From: Bordetella parapertussis
GTDB lineage: Bacteria > Pseudomonadota > Gammaproteobacteria > Burkholderiales > Burkholderiaceae_C
DNA: 34,213 bases
Assembly: GCA_945888535.1 (NCBI GenBank)
Contig: CAMDAN010000018.1
Coordinates: 1 to 34,213, forward strand
Reading direction: 5' to 3'
The first letter of the stretch is position 1, and each line of letters starts with the position of its first letter. Both the position numbers and the translations under genes were made by a program. Below are positions 11,745 to 19,713 of the stretch, in pieces. The notes below the pieces were generated by a model. The model was not told where the DNA came from, made no database searches, and was given only the letters and a program-made list of their open reading frames with translations.

Positions 11745-12312
11745 TTTTGAGTAACTCCGAACGCAAGCGTGGCTCGCTGGTTTTATCGCTCAACCAAATA
11801 CCAAAAAAGTAGGGTGCGAATGCGGCGTCTTCAATCTCCGTGCGAAGCGCACCATTGTGAAAAAAACGGGTTCGCTGGCCGGGTTGGTGAATGCCGCAAA
11901 GGCGGTCGCCGGATTGGACGTTAGGAAAAGCCGACTGCATACTTAAAAGCCATTGGCTTTCTTGTGATTTGCTCATCGCGCCTAGACGCTGCATTTCTTT
12001 GATCGACTGGTTGGCAATGTCGATGCCCTTGATCGAGCGTAGGTAGGTGAGTTCCAGGGCGAATGGAAACTTGATGAAGTTAGCAGGCTCAAAGTCAGGC
12101 CCTGTCCAAAGAGCAATGTCGTAAACATCCCAAGCCATGAATCGCAAACGGCTTGCGCCGTACCGCCTCGGCGAATCAAACGCATTGGCAATTTCTTTGG
12201 GAATAAGCGAAGGGAGCGTCGGCTCCTTGGCTGCGCTTGTCAGCGCTGCCACGAGCACGGGCAAGCCCAGAACGATTTGGCGTCGGCTAGGTTGCGCAGA
12301 TGGGGCTTGCAT
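11731..12312 (-). CDS. Chalcone-isomerase-like protein (CHI-fold, exported)
   Basis: The protein has 193 residues. An N-terminal signal peptide (ASPSRR-type basic start, then IVLGLPVLVAALTSAA, cleavage around residue 27) is followed by a chalcone_isomerase-like domain: RYGASRLRFMAWDVYDIALWTGP and FALELTYLRSIKGIDIANQS. Bacterial CHI-like proteins of this type are not flavonoid enzymes; related plant FAP proteins bind fatty acids, which suits the operon. The Cys in GDRLCGIHQPG is unpaired. It lies eight bases downstream of the CFA-like gene. Confidence 0.85.
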   Translation of the reverse strand: MQAPSAQPSRRQIVLGLPVLVAALTSAAKEPTLPSLIPKEIANAFDSPRRYGASRLRFMAWDVYDIALWTGPDFEPANFIKFPFALELTYLRSIKGIDIANQSIKEMQRLGAMSKSQESQWLLSMQSAFPNVQSGDRLCGIHQPGQRTRFFHNGALRTEIEDAAFAPYFFGIWLSDKTSEPRLRSELLKNASL

Positions 12313-12320
12313 GGTGTGTC

Positions 12321-13604
12321 TTACAAAGCCAGCGGTGCTTTTCGCAAGGTGTACTGAACCACGTCAATGTTGTCTTCTAAAAACGCTGCTTCGCAATAGG
12401 CCAAGTAAAACTCCCAGATGTGTAAAAAACGGGTATCAAAACCGAGCGCAAGAACCGCATTGCGCTTGGCCATAAATACTTCGCGCCAGCGTTTGAGGGT
12501 TTCAGCGTAGTCGTGGCCGAACGCATACTCTTGGACCACATGCAGACCTGCTGCGTGGGCGTGGGCCCGAAAGGCGCTGGGGCTTGGGAGGCAGCCGCCG
12601 GGAAAAATGTACTGTTGGATAAAGTCGGTGGAGGTCAAGTAACGCTCAAACAATGCGTCATCAATCACAATGCTTTGGATGCAGGCGGTGCCACCGGGCT
12701 TCAGGAGTTTGGCGACTGTTTCAAAGTAGGTGGGCCAAAAGTCTTTGCCAACGGCTTCGATCATCTCTACCGAACAAATCGCATCAAAGGGCGCGTCATG
12801 AATGTCGCGGTAGTCTTGCAGGCGCAAGTCCGCTTTGGCGCTCAAGCCCAGACGCGCCATGCGCTCGCGGGCGAACTCTAGCTGTTCGGTACTGAGGGTG
12901 ACGCCAGTGAGGTGCGCGCCGCGGGCGGTTGCCATTTCAGCCAAAGCGCCCCAGCCGCAGCCAATCTCTAGGACCTGGCTGCCAGCGCCCACTTGTGTTT
13001 GGTTTAAGGCGCGTTGCACTTTTGCGGTTTGCGCTTGTGAGAGCGTTTGCCCCAGATCGCCGTTAAACAACGCCGAGGAATAGTTCATAGTGGGGTCCAA
13101 CCACAGCGTATAAAACGCGTTGCCTAAATCGTAATGGGCGTGGATATTTTTGGGGCTATTGCTGTGGGTGTTGCGATTGAGCCAGTGCTTGATGCGGTAG
13201 CCCAAGCGCCCGACCCAACTTCCAAAAATAATCCGATCCACTTCGGTGCGGTTTTTCACCAAAAGGCGCAACAAGGCGGTGAGGTCTGGAGTGGTCCAGT
13301 CGCCGGCAATAAAGCTTTCAGCAAAACCAATGTCCCCTGACTTTAATGCGCCGGTAAACGCATTCCAGTTGTTCAGATGCAAGGTGGCGTGAGGCAACGA
13401 ATCGCCGCCAAACCGCTGCATGCTTCCATCGGGAAAATGCACAGTTAAGCTTCCGTGGCGCAAACGTTGCAGGAGTTTTAAAACCGTTTTTGCCGCGCCC
13501 GGCATGGGTTGCGGCTGCATGTGCGTGAGCGCGTGCGCTGTGTGCGATCCGTTTGCTGAATCGGAGGTGCGTGAAAGAGGGGCTTGAGGGCTTGGCATAG
13601 TCAT
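12321..13604 (-). CDS. Cyclopropane-fatty-acyl-phospholipid-synthase-like SAM methyltransferase
   Basis: The protein has 427 residues. An N-terminal lipid-binding region (about 45-150) is followed by the SAM motif VLEIGCGWGALAEM (211-224), LQDYRDIHD, the conserved SVEMIEAVG with Glu283, and the family signature FIQQYIFPGGCLPS. Enzymes of this family add a methyl or methylene group to the double bond of phospholipid-bound unsaturated acyl chains. Relative to E. coli Cfa, the bicarbonate-ligand His (His266) aligns with Gln310 here (CIQSIV). That suggests a methyl-transfer rather than cyclopropanating variant. A second ATG two codons downstream (13598) is also possible. It is spaced seven bases after DUF1365. 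Confidence 0.92.
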   Translation of the reverse strand: MTMPSPQAPLSRTSDSANGSHTAHALTHMQPQPMPGAAKTVLKLLQRLRHGSLTVHFPDGSMQRFGGDSLPHATLHLNNWNAFTGALKSGDIGFAESFIAGDWTTPDLTALLRLLVKNRTEVDRIIFGSWVGRLGYRIKHWLNRNTHSNSPKNIHAHYDLGNAFYTLWLDPTMNYSSALFNGDLGQTLSQAQTAKVQRALNQTQVGAGSQVLEIGCGWGALAEMATARGAHLTGVTLSTEQLEFARERMARLGLSAKADLRLQDYRDIHDAPFDAICSVEMIEAVGKDFWPTYFETVAKLLKPGGTACIQSIVIDDALFERYLTSTDFIQQYIFPGGCLPSPSAFRAHAHAAGLHVVQEYAFGHDYAETLKRWREVFMAKRNAVLALGFDTRFLHIWEFYLAYCEAAFLEDNIDVVQYTLRKAPLAL

Positions 13605-13611
13605 AAAAGCG

Positions 13612-14379
13612 TTATCGACTGATAAAGTGAGAAGGCAGGGGTGGCTGGCGAAAAAAGGACAGCCGTTTTAAGAACAGGCGCAAGGCTTGCCAATGGATTC
13701 GGACCACTACGGCCAACGTCATGAGCGGGTAAGTCCAGACGGCTTTACGTAGCGACTGGCGTGTCACGGGCTCTAAGTTGCCACTGACACTGGTCTGGAT
13801 AACGGGCCCTGCGGTATCAAAATAATCAATCCGCGCAACCGTGCGTGTGCGTTCGGGATTGACCATCAAGCGAAATCGGTACTCCCCTTCTACAGGGCAA
13901 AAAGGCGACACGTGAAAAACCTTTTCAGCCCGTTGTTCGACTCCAAAACGGGCGTGGTCTAAAACGTAGCAATGGCGCTCGCCAAAGGTGTTGTTGACTT
14001 CCACCAACACCGCCCGCAAGCTGCCATCAAGCCGGTGGCAATACCAAAAACTAACTGGTTTGAAGGTAAATCCCAGAACCCGCGGATAGCAGTGCAGCCA
14101 GACTTCTCCTGTTGCATCATCAATTCCTTCGGCGCGAAGCACCTCATCTAACCAGGCCAAAGCGCCGCCCTCCTTGGGGCTGCGGCCGTCGCCGTGGTCT
14201 TTGTCAAAAAAACTCAGCGCAGAAAATCGGTTCACTGCCAAAGCACCGCTGTTATTTTTTAAACTGCGCATAGGCAACATCAAAAAATAGGTGCGGTAAG
14301 CAAAAGCGTGGCGCTTGGGTTGAACCCGGGTGTGGCGGACTTGGCCAAAACCGATACAGGGTTGGGCGTTAAATAACAT
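13612..14379 (-). CDS. DUF1365 family protein
   Basis: The protein has 255 residues. Family hallmarks are the N-terminal IGFGQVRHTRVQPKRHAFAY, LMLPMRSL, then VWLHCYPRVLGFTFKPVSFWYCH and LVEVNNTFGERHCYVL. DUF1365 proteins nearly always sit next to an FAD amine-oxidase-like gene and a CFA-like gene, as here. The function is unproven; a role in handling or acylating the modified lipid has been suggested from context only. It follows the oxidase gene by five bases. Confidence 0.92.
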   Translation of the reverse strand: MLFNAQPCIGFGQVRHTRVQPKRHAFAYRTYFLMLPMRSLKNNSGALAVNRFSALSFFDKDHGDGRSPKEGGALAWLDEVLRAEGIDDATGEVWLHCYPRVLGFTFKPVSFWYCHRLDGSLRAVLVEVNNTFGERHCYVLDHARFGVEQRAEKVFHVSPFCPVEGEYRFRLMVNPERTRTVARIDYFDTAGPVIQTSVSGNLEPVTRQSLRKAVWTYPLMTLAVVVRIHWQALRLFLKRLSFFRQPPLPSHFISR

Positions 14380-14384
14380 CGGTC

Positions 14385-15683
14385 TTAGCTTCCAAGCCCG
14401 AGTAAAGGTTGCAAGCGGGCAGCAACATCCAGACCCGATTTGAGTCCGTCTTCATGAAAACCGTAACCGGTCCATGCGCCACAAAAATAGGTATGTTGCT
14501 GGCCTTGCAGCGCGGGAACCTGGGCCTGCGTTTGTATAGCTGCCAAGTCAAACACCGGGTGGGCGTAATCAAATACGCCGTGAACATGGTTCGGGTTAAT
14601 TTCTTGTAAGGGATTCAACGACACCACCACGGCTTTTTGAAACGGCAAGGGTTGGAGTTTGTTGATAAGGTAATGCAAACAAACGCGCTGAGTCTGATGG
14701 GCGTTTGCGGGGTGTGCGGATCGCTCGTAGTTCCAAGCTGCCCACGCCAGCGGCCGCTTCGGGAGCACTGACGTGTCGGTATGCAAAACGGCTTGGTTGT
14801 CTTGGTAAGAAATAGCGCCAAGCACCGAGCGCTCTTGCGCGCTCGCGTCGCTAAGCAAGGCCAGGCTTTGGTCGCTGTGGGTTGCCAAAATGACTTTGTC
14901 AAAGCGCTCGGTCTGCCCGTGGCTGGTAATCAAAACGCCTTGCGCGTCGCGCTCAATAAGCGCTACGGGCGTGTTGAGCCGTTTGTCTTTAATCTGGGCC
15001 GTGATCTTTTCTACGTAATGGCGGGCCCCGCCCGTCACCGTCCACCACTGCGGACGGTTACTCACCTGAATCAGACCGTGGTTATGGCAAAAACGAATCA
15101 TCGTAGCCACCGGGAACTCCATCATCTGGTCTGTGGGGCAACTCCAGATGCAACCCAGCATTGGTAAAAAATACCAGTCTTGAAACTCGTTAGAAAAGGC
15201 GTGCTGCTTTAAAAACTCCCGCAAGGGCTGCATCAACTCGCCTTCGGCGTTGCGCAATGCGATGTCGGTCGCAAGACGGTTAAAGCGCAGCACGTCACGC
15301 AACATGGTGTAAAAACGCGGGCTCACTAAATTGCTGCGCTGGGCGAACACCGTGTTTAAGTTGCTGCCGCTCCACTCCAAGGCACGCTGCGTGGGGCTTG
15401 GGGGAACCTGAACTGAAAACGACATGTCTGAAGGGGTCGTGGCAACCCCCAACTCTGCAAACAGCGCGATGAGCTGCGGGTACGTGCGCTCGTTAAACAC
15501 CAAAAATCCGGTGTCAACGCCATGCGACATCGGGCCTTGGGGCGAGTCTAGCGTGATGTCTACCGTGTGCGTGTGGCCACCAAAGTAGTCGCCAGCTTCA
15601 AACAAGGTGATTTCGGCGTGCGAATGCAAGCGGTGCGCAGCGGCTAGACCGGAAATCCCAGAACCGACGATTGCAATTTTCAT
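14385..15683 (-). CDS. FAD-dependent amine-oxidase-like protein, first gene of the lipid operon
   Basis: The protein has 432 residues. The FAD motif MKIAIVGSGISGLAAAHRLH begins at residue 1, followed by the FAD-ribose Glu in LFEAGDYFGGHTHTVDI. The C-terminal flavin motif YFCGAWTGYGFHEDGLKSG is near residues 400-420. These proteins are annotated as NAD/FAD-binding or amine oxidoreductases and are related to carotenoid and fatty-acid desaturases. Flavoproteins of this kind beside CFA-like methyltransferases take part in making methyl-branched or furan fatty acids in alphaproteobacteria; that role here is inference. It heads an eight-gene run to 8652, with 187 bp to the start of the divergent ferritin-like gene. 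Confidence 0.9.
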   Translation of the reverse strand: MKIAIVGSGISGLAAAHRLHSHAEITLFEAGDYFGGHTHTVDITLDSPQGPMSHGVDTGFLVFNERTYPQLIALFAELGVATTPSDMSFSVQVPPSPTQRALEWSGSNLNTVFAQRSNLVSPRFYTMLRDVLRFNRLATDIALRNAEGELMQPLREFLKQHAFSNEFQDWYFLPMLGCIWSCPTDQMMEFPVATMIRFCHNHGLIQVSNRPQWWTVTGGARHYVEKITAQIKDKRLNTPVALIERDAQGVLITSHGQTERFDKVILATHSDQSLALLSDASAQERSVLGAISYQDNQAVLHTDTSVLPKRPLAWAAWNYERSAHPANAHQTQRVCLHYLINKLQPLPFQKAVVVSLNPLQEINPNHVHGVFDYAHPVFDLAAIQTQAQVPALQGQQHTYFCGAWTGYGFHEDGLKSGLDVAARLQPLLGLGS

Positions 15684-15870
15684 AAAGCCTAATATTGAGA
15701 ATTTGCACTATAAGGTATTTTTGTGACTGACTGGTCTTTTTATGACGTAAAGAGTATTTTTGGGCGATACTCCCAACCATAAAGCCTTGATTTTGATCAG
15801 GGCGATTGGTTTGTTCGTCGGTGCTTTGTCATACCTGCGACCTAAAATTGACATACCTAGAAAGGTTGCC
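15684..15870. promoter_or_regulatory. Divergent promoter region of the lipid operon and the ferritin-like gene
   Basis: These 187 bp between two divergent starts must carry the promoters of the eight-gene minus operon and of the plus-strand di-iron gene. The region is AT-rich near the oxidase start and holds TTGATCA near 15793-15799, roughly central. No sigma-70 pair could be assigned with confidence on either strand. A Shine-Dalgarno (AGAAAGG, 15859-15865) supports the ATG at 15871. Confidence 0.45.
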
Positions 15871-16740
15871 ATGCTTTACCCAGAACTTTTTAAACAATTG
15901 GAATCCGTGCGTTGGGACATGGAGCGCGATATCCCTTGGGATACCTTTGATGCGTCCACGCTTTCCGACGAACAGGCCGCCACCATCAAAATGAACGCCA
16001 TTACCGAGTGGTCTGCCTTGCCGGCCACGGAAATGTTTCTTCGCGATAACCGCGGCGACAGCGACTTTTCTGCCTTTATGTCGATCTGGTTTTTTGAGGA
16101 ACAAAAACATTCTTTGGTGCTGATGGAGTATTTGCGCCGGTTTCGTCCCGACTTGGTTCCAACGGAAGAAGAATTGCACAACGTGCGCTTTGAGTTTGAT
16201 CCCGCGCCGCCCTTGGAAACCTTGATGCTGCATTTCTGCGGTGAGATTCGTCTCAACCACTGGTACCGCCGCGCCAGCGATTGGCACACCGAACCGGTCA
16301 TCAAAGCCATCTACACCAAGCTCAGTCAAGACGAAGCCCGCCATGGCGGCGCCTACCTGAAATACATGAAACGGGCGATTCAGAACGTAGGCTTAGAAGC
16401 CAAGATCGCCTTTGCCAAAGTCGGCGTTTTGATGGCTAGTGCCCGTCGCACCACGCAAGCCTTGCACCCCACCAATTTGCATGTCAACAAATCGCTGTTT
16501 CCCAACGACACGATTCAAAGTCGGCTGCCTGACCCCGAGTGGCTCGAGCGCTGGTTGGATACGCAGATTAATTTTGATGCGGTGTGGGAAACCAAGGTGG
16601 TTGAACGGATTTTGCATAACCTGAGCTTGCTCATGGAGCGTCTTTTCCCCACGGTCCAAGACCTCAACAAATACCGCAAAGAACTCACGCAAGCGCAGCT
16701 CGCAGCATCAGCCGCTGGGGCTGCTAGCATGCCTGCATGA
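15871..16740 (+). CDS. Ferritin-like di-iron protein, acyl-ACP-desaturase-like
   Basis: The protein has 289 residues from the ATG at 15871, which has a good Shine-Dalgarno; the frame is open upstream to 15760 without family-like sequence. Two iron-binding E-x-x-H pairs are visible: FFEEQKH (Glu77, His80) and QDEARH (Glu155, His158). The additional glutamates PATE54 and CGE125 lie on the matching helices. This is the ligand set of class II di-iron enzymes such as acyl-ACP desaturase. Divergence from a fatty-acid modification operon fits an oxidation or desaturation step on acyl chains. It overlaps the next gene by four bases. Substrate and electron donor are unknown. Confidence 0.85.
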   Translation: MLYPELFKQLESVRWDMERDIPWDTFDASTLSDEQAATIKMNAITEWSALPATEMFLRDNRGDSDFSAFMSIWFFEEQKHSLVLMEYLRRFRPDLVPTEEELHNVRFEFDPAPPLETLMLHFCGEIRLNHWYRRASDWHTEPVIKAIYTKLSQDEARHGGAYLKYMKRAIQNVGLEAKIAFAKVGVLMASARRTTQALHPTNLHVNKSLFPNDTIQSRLPDPEWLERWLDTQINFDAVWETKVVERILHNLSLLMERLFPTVQDLNKYRKELTQAQLAASAAGAASMPA

Positions 16741-17231
16741 ACCCAACGCTTGCACCGCCTGAATTCCTAAGCAAAATTTGCCAACGCAAACACCTTGCGG
16801 CGGCGCTTGCCGGATTGCCTAAACCGTGGGTATTCACCAACGGGGTATTTGATGTCTTACACCGCGGCCATGTGATGTACCTGGCCCAAGCTCGCGCTTT
16901 AGGCGGCAGCCTGATCGTCGCGCTCAATACCGACGCTTCGGTGCGCCGCCTTGGTAAAGGCGACGACCGCCCCTTAAACCCCGAAGCCGATCGCGCAGTC
17001 GTGATGGCCAGCCAAGCCGCGGTTAGTTTAGTGACGTGGTTTGACGACGACACCCCCGAGGCCGTGATCGGCGAAATTCGCCCTGAGATATTGGTCAAAG
17101 GCGGCGACTACGACATGGCCAAGCTGCCAGAAACTGCGCTGGTGCATTCATGGGGCGGGCGGGCGCTGGCATTGCCTTTTGTTGCGGGTTATTCCACAAC
17201 AGCGCTGGTAAAAAAAATCCGATTGACTTAA
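16737..17231 (+). CDS. rfaE2: D-glycero-beta-D-manno-heptose 1-phosphate adenylyltransferase (RfaE2/HldC type)
   Basis: The protein has 164 residues and consists of a single nucleotidyltransferase domain. The motif FTNGVFDVLHRGHVMYLAQA (about residues 26-45) contains the HxGH-type catalytic site (HRGH). RPLNPEADRAVVMAS and ILVKGGDYDM follow. It makes ADP-heptose for LPS inner core. The kinase half found fused in E. coli HldE is absent, so a separate RfaE1 gene is expected elsewhere. The ATGA overlap with the ferritin-like gene implies co-transcription. It converges on the glutamate-synthase-like gene with 12 bp between ends. Confidence 0.93.
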   Translation: MNPTLAPPEFLSKICQRKHLAAALAGLPKPWVFTNGVFDVLHRGHVMYLAQARALGGSLIVALNTDASVRRLGKGDDRPLNPEADRAVVMASQAAVSLVTWFDDDTPEAVIGEIRPEILVKGGDYDMAKLPETALVHSWGGRALALPFVAGYSTTALVKKIRLT

Positions 17232-17243
17232 CCATACCGCCCG

Positions 17244-18866
17244 TCACACAAGCCGGGCAAATCGCGCAGCTTGGCTGTGCGGCCAATGGTGTTGGTAAAG
17301 CGCAGGCAAAGCGCTGAGGTCGTCTTTAAGCAAAGCCCCAATCGGCAATTCGCGCAATAAAGCATCTTCCAAACTAGACACCGTATGGTCCCCTGTGCGG
17401 CGAACAATATGGTGGGCGTTGATCTCATTGGGGTGTTGAATGCCTACGGCCTGCACCAGTTCTTTGAGGGCGTGGAGGGTTTGCTGGTGAAAGTGGTAAA
17501 CGCGCTCTGATTTATCGCCAACGACCAAGGACTGTTGGCGCATCGGGTCTTGGGTTGCAACGCCCGTGGGGCAGTGTCCGCTGTGGCAGGTTTGCGCTTG
17601 CAGGCAACCCAGGGCGAACATGAATCCCCGAGCGCTATTGCACCAATCCGCGCCCAACGCCATCAGGCGGGCAATGTCAAACGCATTGATCACTTTGCCA
17701 GCGCAGCCAATTTTGATGCGGTCGCGCAAACCGATACCGCGTAAGGTGTTGTGCACCAAAACCAAACCTTCTTGCAGCGGCGAGCCCACGCGGTCAATGA
17801 ATTCCACAGGGGCCGCGCCCGTCCCGCCTTCTGTCCCATCGACCACAATAAAGTCCGGCGTAATACCGGTTTGAACCATGGCTTTGGCAATCGCAAACCA
17901 CTCCCAAGGATGACCAATACAAAGCTTAAAACCAGTGGGCTTTCCGCCGGAAAGTTCGCGCAAGCGAGCGACGAATTGCAACAGTTCAATCGGCGTGTTG
18001 AACGCGCTGTGGGCGGCGGGAGAAATGCAATCCACGCCAACCGGAACGCCCCGCGCTTGGGCAATTTCAGCCGTCACTTTGGGGCCCGGTAAGACGCCGC
18101 CGTGGCCAGGCTTGGCTCCTTGACTGAGTTTGACTTCAATCATTTTGACCTGCGGGTGGCGGGCGTTGGTCGTGAACTTTTCGGCGTTAAAAGTCCCGTC
18201 ATCATTGCGGCAACCGAAGTACCCCGAGCCCACTTCCCAAATCAAATCACCGCCGTGTTTGCGGTGATGTACCGAGATAGAACCTTCGCCTGTATCGTGG
18301 GCAAAGCCGCCCCGTTTCGCGCCTGCGTTGAGCGCCAAAATCGCATTCGCACTCAAAGCCCCAAAGCTCATGGCGGAGATATTGAAAACGCTGGCGCTAT
18401 AAGGCTGCGCCGTGTTGGAGCCGATGGTGATGCGAAAGTCGTGGGAAGCGATTTGGCTCGGAACGATCGAATGCGTCATCCACTCATGGCCGTAAGAATG
18501 CACATCAAGCTGGGTGCCAAAAGGCCGCTTGTCCGAATCGCCTTTGGCACGTTGGTACACCAAAGAGCGCTGGGCCCGCGAAAACGGCGTGGCTTCGTTA
18601 TCGCTCTCAATGAAATACTGCCGAATTTCGGGGCGAATGAATTCCAGCATAAACCGCAAGTGGCCGATCACTGGGTAGTTGCGCAAGATAGAGCGCTTGG
18701 TCTGCATCAAATCCAACAAACCGATGCCGACTAAAAACCCCGGAACCAAGGCCCACACCAACGCACCGCCAGAAGCCCATGCGGACAAGCCAATCAGGGT
18801 TGCAAGAATACAAGCCGTAAAGGCAAGGAAACGGATGGGGAAAATAGAGTTGAGGAGGTTCAGCAC
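17244..18866 (-). CDS. Membrane-anchored FMN-binding glutamate-synthase-domain protein
   Basis: The protein has 540 residues with a GTG start at 18864-18866. Residues about 5-55 form one or two hydrophobic segments (FLAFTACILATLIGLSAWAS and ALVWALVPGFLVGIGLLDLM). The rest is the FMN-binding TIM barrel of GltB: FNISAMSFGALSANAILALN, HGGVLPGPKVTAEIAQARG, FIVVDGTEGGTGAAPVEF. The 3Fe-4S motif is CLQAQTCHSGHCPTG (Cys-x5-Cys-x4-Cys). The glutaminase domain of glutamate synthase is missing, so it cannot use glutamine by itself. Such stand-alone proteins are common in proteobacteria, and their reaction is not known. Confidence 0.9.
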   Translation of the reverse strand: MLNLLNSIFPIRFLAFTACILATLIGLSAWASGGALVWALVPGFLVGIGLLDLMQTKRSILRNYPVIGHLRFMLEFIRPEIRQYFIESDNEATPFSRAQRSLVYQRAKGDSDKRPFGTQLDVHSYGHEWMTHSIVPSQIASHDFRITIGSNTAQPYSASVFNISAMSFGALSANAILALNAGAKRGGFAHDTGEGSISVHHRKHGGDLIWEVGSGYFGCRNDDGTFNAEKFTTNARHPQVKMIEVKLSQGAKPGHGGVLPGPKVTAEIAQARGVPVGVDCISPAAHSAFNTPIELLQFVARLRELSGGKPTGFKLCIGHPWEWFAIAKAMVQTGITPDFIVVDGTEGGTGAAPVEFIDRVGSPLQEGLVLVHNTLRGIGLRDRIKIGCAGKVINAFDIARLMALGADWCNSARGFMFALGCLQAQTCHSGHCPTGVATQDPMRQQSLVVGDKSERVYHFHQQTLHALKELVQAVGIQHPNEINAHHIVRRTGDHTVSSLEDALLRELPIGALLKDDLSALPALYQHHWPHSQAARFARLV

Positions 18867-18993
18867 GGTAAATCTTTCATTGGCAAAACGAGTTTGCTGG
18901 CGTGAAGAGAATGAGCTTACTTTGGGTGGGCAGCTCGCGCATTGTTACGGGTTTGTATGACCTTCCCTATATTCGATTTACATCGAAACGATC

Positions 18994-19713
18994 CTAGCGC
19001 AGATCTCCATCAAGAGTTTGGCGTTTGACGATGTCGTGCGTGAGACGCACATGGGCCTCGAGTGCAAGCGACGCCCGAGCTTCTTGGCGATCCATTGCCG
19101 CTCGAAAAATTTCTTCATGTTCGCGGCGTACATTCCTTCCGCTGGCATGGGCTGCGGTTAGTCGCCAATTGATATTGCGGTAGCGCTCGGCATGTCGGTA
19201 CAAAATTGCAAGCATGTATTTAGTCCAGGCGGATTCATAAGCTGAAATCAAAGTTTCATGAAATGCTTTGTTGTGCCGTTCCCATAGTTCGCTGCCTGCG
19301 CCAGCAAGGTCACTTTCAGCATCCGTCAACAAATCGTAGGTGGATGCAACGGCGGCTTCCCACCGGGAGTCGCCGTTGCGAATGGACTGGCGCAGCGCCT
19401 CGGTCTCTAGCATGACGCGGGTATTGGTGACGTCTTCAAGGTCCGCCAAAGAAATAGGGGCAACACGAAATCCTCTTTGGCCTTCTGATGTCACTAACGC
19501 ATCAGCAACCAGCAAGGACAAGGCTTCACGCAGGGTGCCCGCTCCTACTTCATACTGGTCTTTCAAGTGCTCTACGCGCAGACGCTCTCCTGGTGAAAGC
19601 TTTCCGCAAACAATGTCGTTGCGGAGATTGAGGTAGGCGCGTTCTACAAGCGTACGTGGCGATTTTGTTCTATCCGAAGCTGAGGCGACTAAAGTTTTGG
19701 AAATGGAATGCAT
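18994..19713 (-). CDS. GntR-family (FadR/FCD subfamily) regulator of the phenol locus
   Basis: The protein has 239 residues. The winged helix (about 18-85) shows LVERAYLNLRNDIVCGKLSP and GAGTLREALSLLVADALV. The FCD ligand domain (about 90-225) shows the metal-binding Asp and His residues in the usual helices, such as HNKAFHETLISA and HASGRNVRREHEEIFRAAM. Its ATG overlaps the TAA of the sigma-54 activator by one base (TAATG), so the two are translated together. In Comamonas testosteroni the phenol operon aphKLMNOPQB is likewise controlled by an NtrC-type activator (AphR) and a GntR-type repressor (AphS); the same pairing suggests an AphS-like repressor role here. Confidence 0.88.
   Translation of the reverse strand: MHSISKTLVASASDRTKSPRTLVERAYLNLRNDIVCGKLSPGERLRVEHLKDQYEVGAGTLREALSLLVADALVTSEGQRGFRVAPISLADLEDVTNTRVMLETEALRQSIRNGDSRWEAAVASTYDLLTDAESDLAGAGSELWERHNKAFHETLISAYESAWTKYMLAILYRHAERYRNINWRLTAAHASGRNVRREHEEIFRAAMDRQEARASLALEAHVRLTHDIVKRQTLDGDLR

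Noticed and set aside
15780..15830. ECF (RpoE/ChrR-type) promoter for the lipid operon around TGATCA
   Set aside because: TGATC is present, but no matching -10 element at a suitable distance was found on either strand.
15848..15853. TTGACA as a -35 element of the ferritin-like gene
   Set aside because: It is only 17 bases before the ATG, leaving no room for a -10 element and transcription start.
18972..18987. TTCGAT-TTAC-ATCGAA hairpin after the GntR-type gene as a terminator
   Set aside because: It is a 6-bp AT-containing stem without a following U-run on either strand; it may be chance.
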